Assembly (NCBI GenBank): GCA_017998095.1
Contig: JAGODU010000100.1
Coordinates: forward strand, 1 to 14,461
DNA: 14,461 nt
Reading direction: 5' to 3'
From: Prolixibacteraceae bacterium
GTDB lineage: Bacteria > Bacteroidota > Bacteroidia > Bacteroidales > Prolixibacteraceae
The notes beneath the pieces were generated by a model. It was not told the DNA's origin, searched no databases, and saw only the letters and a list, made by a program, of their open reading frames with translations. Position numbers and translations under genes: made by a program. Positions 13,571-14,461 of this stretch are shown here, piece after piece; position 1 is the stretch's first letter; each line of letters begins with the position of its first letter.

Positions 13571-14461
13571 TTATTCTATCAGTTTCACACTGCCGCCATC
13601 CGGAAGACCGTCATAATTACCGCCTCCATAGTTAACTTTAAGATATCCGCTATTGAGTTTTATTTCATTTCCGATAACACTTCCATTAACCTGAGAAGAC
13701 ATGCTGTTCATTATAATAGTCCCGTTTGGAGCGTACATAAATCCGTTAATATCTGCCCACATACTATTAAGCTCTATATTCTTCCCTGAATAAAGACTCA
13801 CTGTGCCGGCTGTTGTCGCAAAACTGGCACTGTTTACCTTGATATCGTTCTTTGCATAAATGATACCTTTACCTATAAAATTAGTACTGTTAATGGTTAA
13901 TTTCCCCTCCACATAAATAGGACAATCAAAATAGAAATTCCCACTGTTAAGAGTTAAGTCTCCCGTTACATAGATAGGCTGATTAAACGAGAAATTTCCA
14001 CTGTTAAATGTTTTGTTTCCGGTGTATGTTATACCTGTTTGTGCCTCTTCTTTCAGTATATCCGAGAAATCCGGCATCTCAACAATCGGTGCAGGATTAA
14101 GAATTGTACTTCCATTAACATTTAGAGTGCTTGAATTCTTTGTGATGCTTGAAACAAGACATACATCCCTAATATCTATTGTAGCACTGTTTATCAATAA
14201 TAAGGATGCAGCTTCGAGTGTTCCCTTAATATTAGCATACAAACTGTTAAATTGAATCGCATGATTAGAGTGAAAATCGCCATCAACATCAATACTGCTG
14301 CTGTTAAATCTCAACGGGTCATCTTCGGAGCCATGGAAAACCGCATAATTAAACGCTGCACCTAAAAAACCGGATTTCTCGGCAACAGCTCGGGCAGATA
14401 TATTTGATTGCGTTAATCCCAAAACACCTGCTAAATGATGCTTAACTTCTCTGGTTATAAT
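13571..14461 (-). CDS. C-terminal part of a TadG-like envelope protein with beta-helix repeats, 5' end beyond the window
   Basis: The frame is open to the window edge, giving 296 visible residues; the internal TTG at 14422 is not a convincing start. The first visible segment (T-R-E-V-K-H-H-L-A-G-V-L-G-L, then I-S-A-R-A-V-A-E) resembles the TadE/TadG-type region that follows an N-terminal membrane anchor, where strands lead into an 'A-x-A-x-A' segment. The rest is about eleven rungs of 15-22 residues, most centred on an Asn-Ser pair (F-N-S, L-N-S, I-N-S, M-N-S) followed by a short strand and a G-x-L/I turn, as expected for a right-handed beta-helix or polymer-forming domain. It is likely exported and envelope-associated. 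Its link to the T4P genes is only adjacency, since a promoter and kal intervene. Function unknown. Confidence 0.6.
   Translation of the reverse strand: MITREVKHHLAGVLGLTQSNISARAVAEKSGFLGAAFNYAVFHGSEDDPLRFNSSSIDVDGDFHSNHAIQFNSLYANIKGTLEAASLLLINSATIDIRDVCLVSSITKNSSTLNVNGSTILNPAPIVEMPDFSDILKEEAQTGITYTGNKTFNSGNFSFNQPIYVTGDLTLNSGNFYFDCPIYVEGKLTINSTNFIGKGIIYAKNDIKVNSASFATTAGTVSLYSGKNIELNSMWADINGFMYAPNGTIIMNSMSSQVNGSVIGNEIKLNSGYLKVNYGGGNYDGLPDGGSVKLIE

Overview
The window is AT-rich DNA whose genes all lie on the minus strand. It is dominated by a type IV pilus (T4P) assembly operon, so biological order runs from high to low coordinates. Purine-rich AAGGAGG or GGGGG ribosome binding sites, consensus sigma-A promoters, TTG starts, and a hotdog enzyme of clostridial lysine fermentation together suggest an anaerobic, amino-acid-fermenting low-GC Firmicute of the Clostridia/Tissierellia type. 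The species cannot be named from the sequence.

Right end (about 14461-13089): the C-terminal part of a TadG-like envelope protein with about eleven asparagine-serine-centred beta-helix rungs is followed by an independently promoted gene for a 3-aminobutyryl-CoA ammonia-lyase (kal type). A 327-nt AT-rich gap follows. It carries a perfect TTGACA-N17-TATAAT promoter and a small dyad reading into the pilus operon.

T4P operon (12761 to 1): pilB extension ATPase with an MshEN-type candidate c-di-GMP-binding N-terminus; pilT retraction ATPase; three copies of a palindromic interspersed repeat; pilC platform protein; and a small type IV pilin. Next come about 1.4 kb of repeats and hairpins with an unrelated DUF2971 gene embedded in them. 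The operon then resumes with three minor-pilin genes: a PilX/GspK-like protein lacking Glu5, a prepilin fused to a von Willebrand A domain with an intact MIDAS, and a 1,368-residue prepilin carrying a beta-solenoid, four InlB-type repeats and a large C-terminal module. The prepilin peptidase pilD follows, and the first codons of a probable pilM lie at the left edge.

How they work together: PilD would process the prepilins, PilB and PilT would drive extension and retraction through PilC, and the small pilin would form the shaft. The three large or unusual minor pilins would be expected to prime assembly and sit at the tip as a modular adhesin complex. The most unusual content is this tip cassette, above all the giant prepilin. 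Second is the repeat-bounded insertion of a DUF2971 gene between the major and minor pilin genes.
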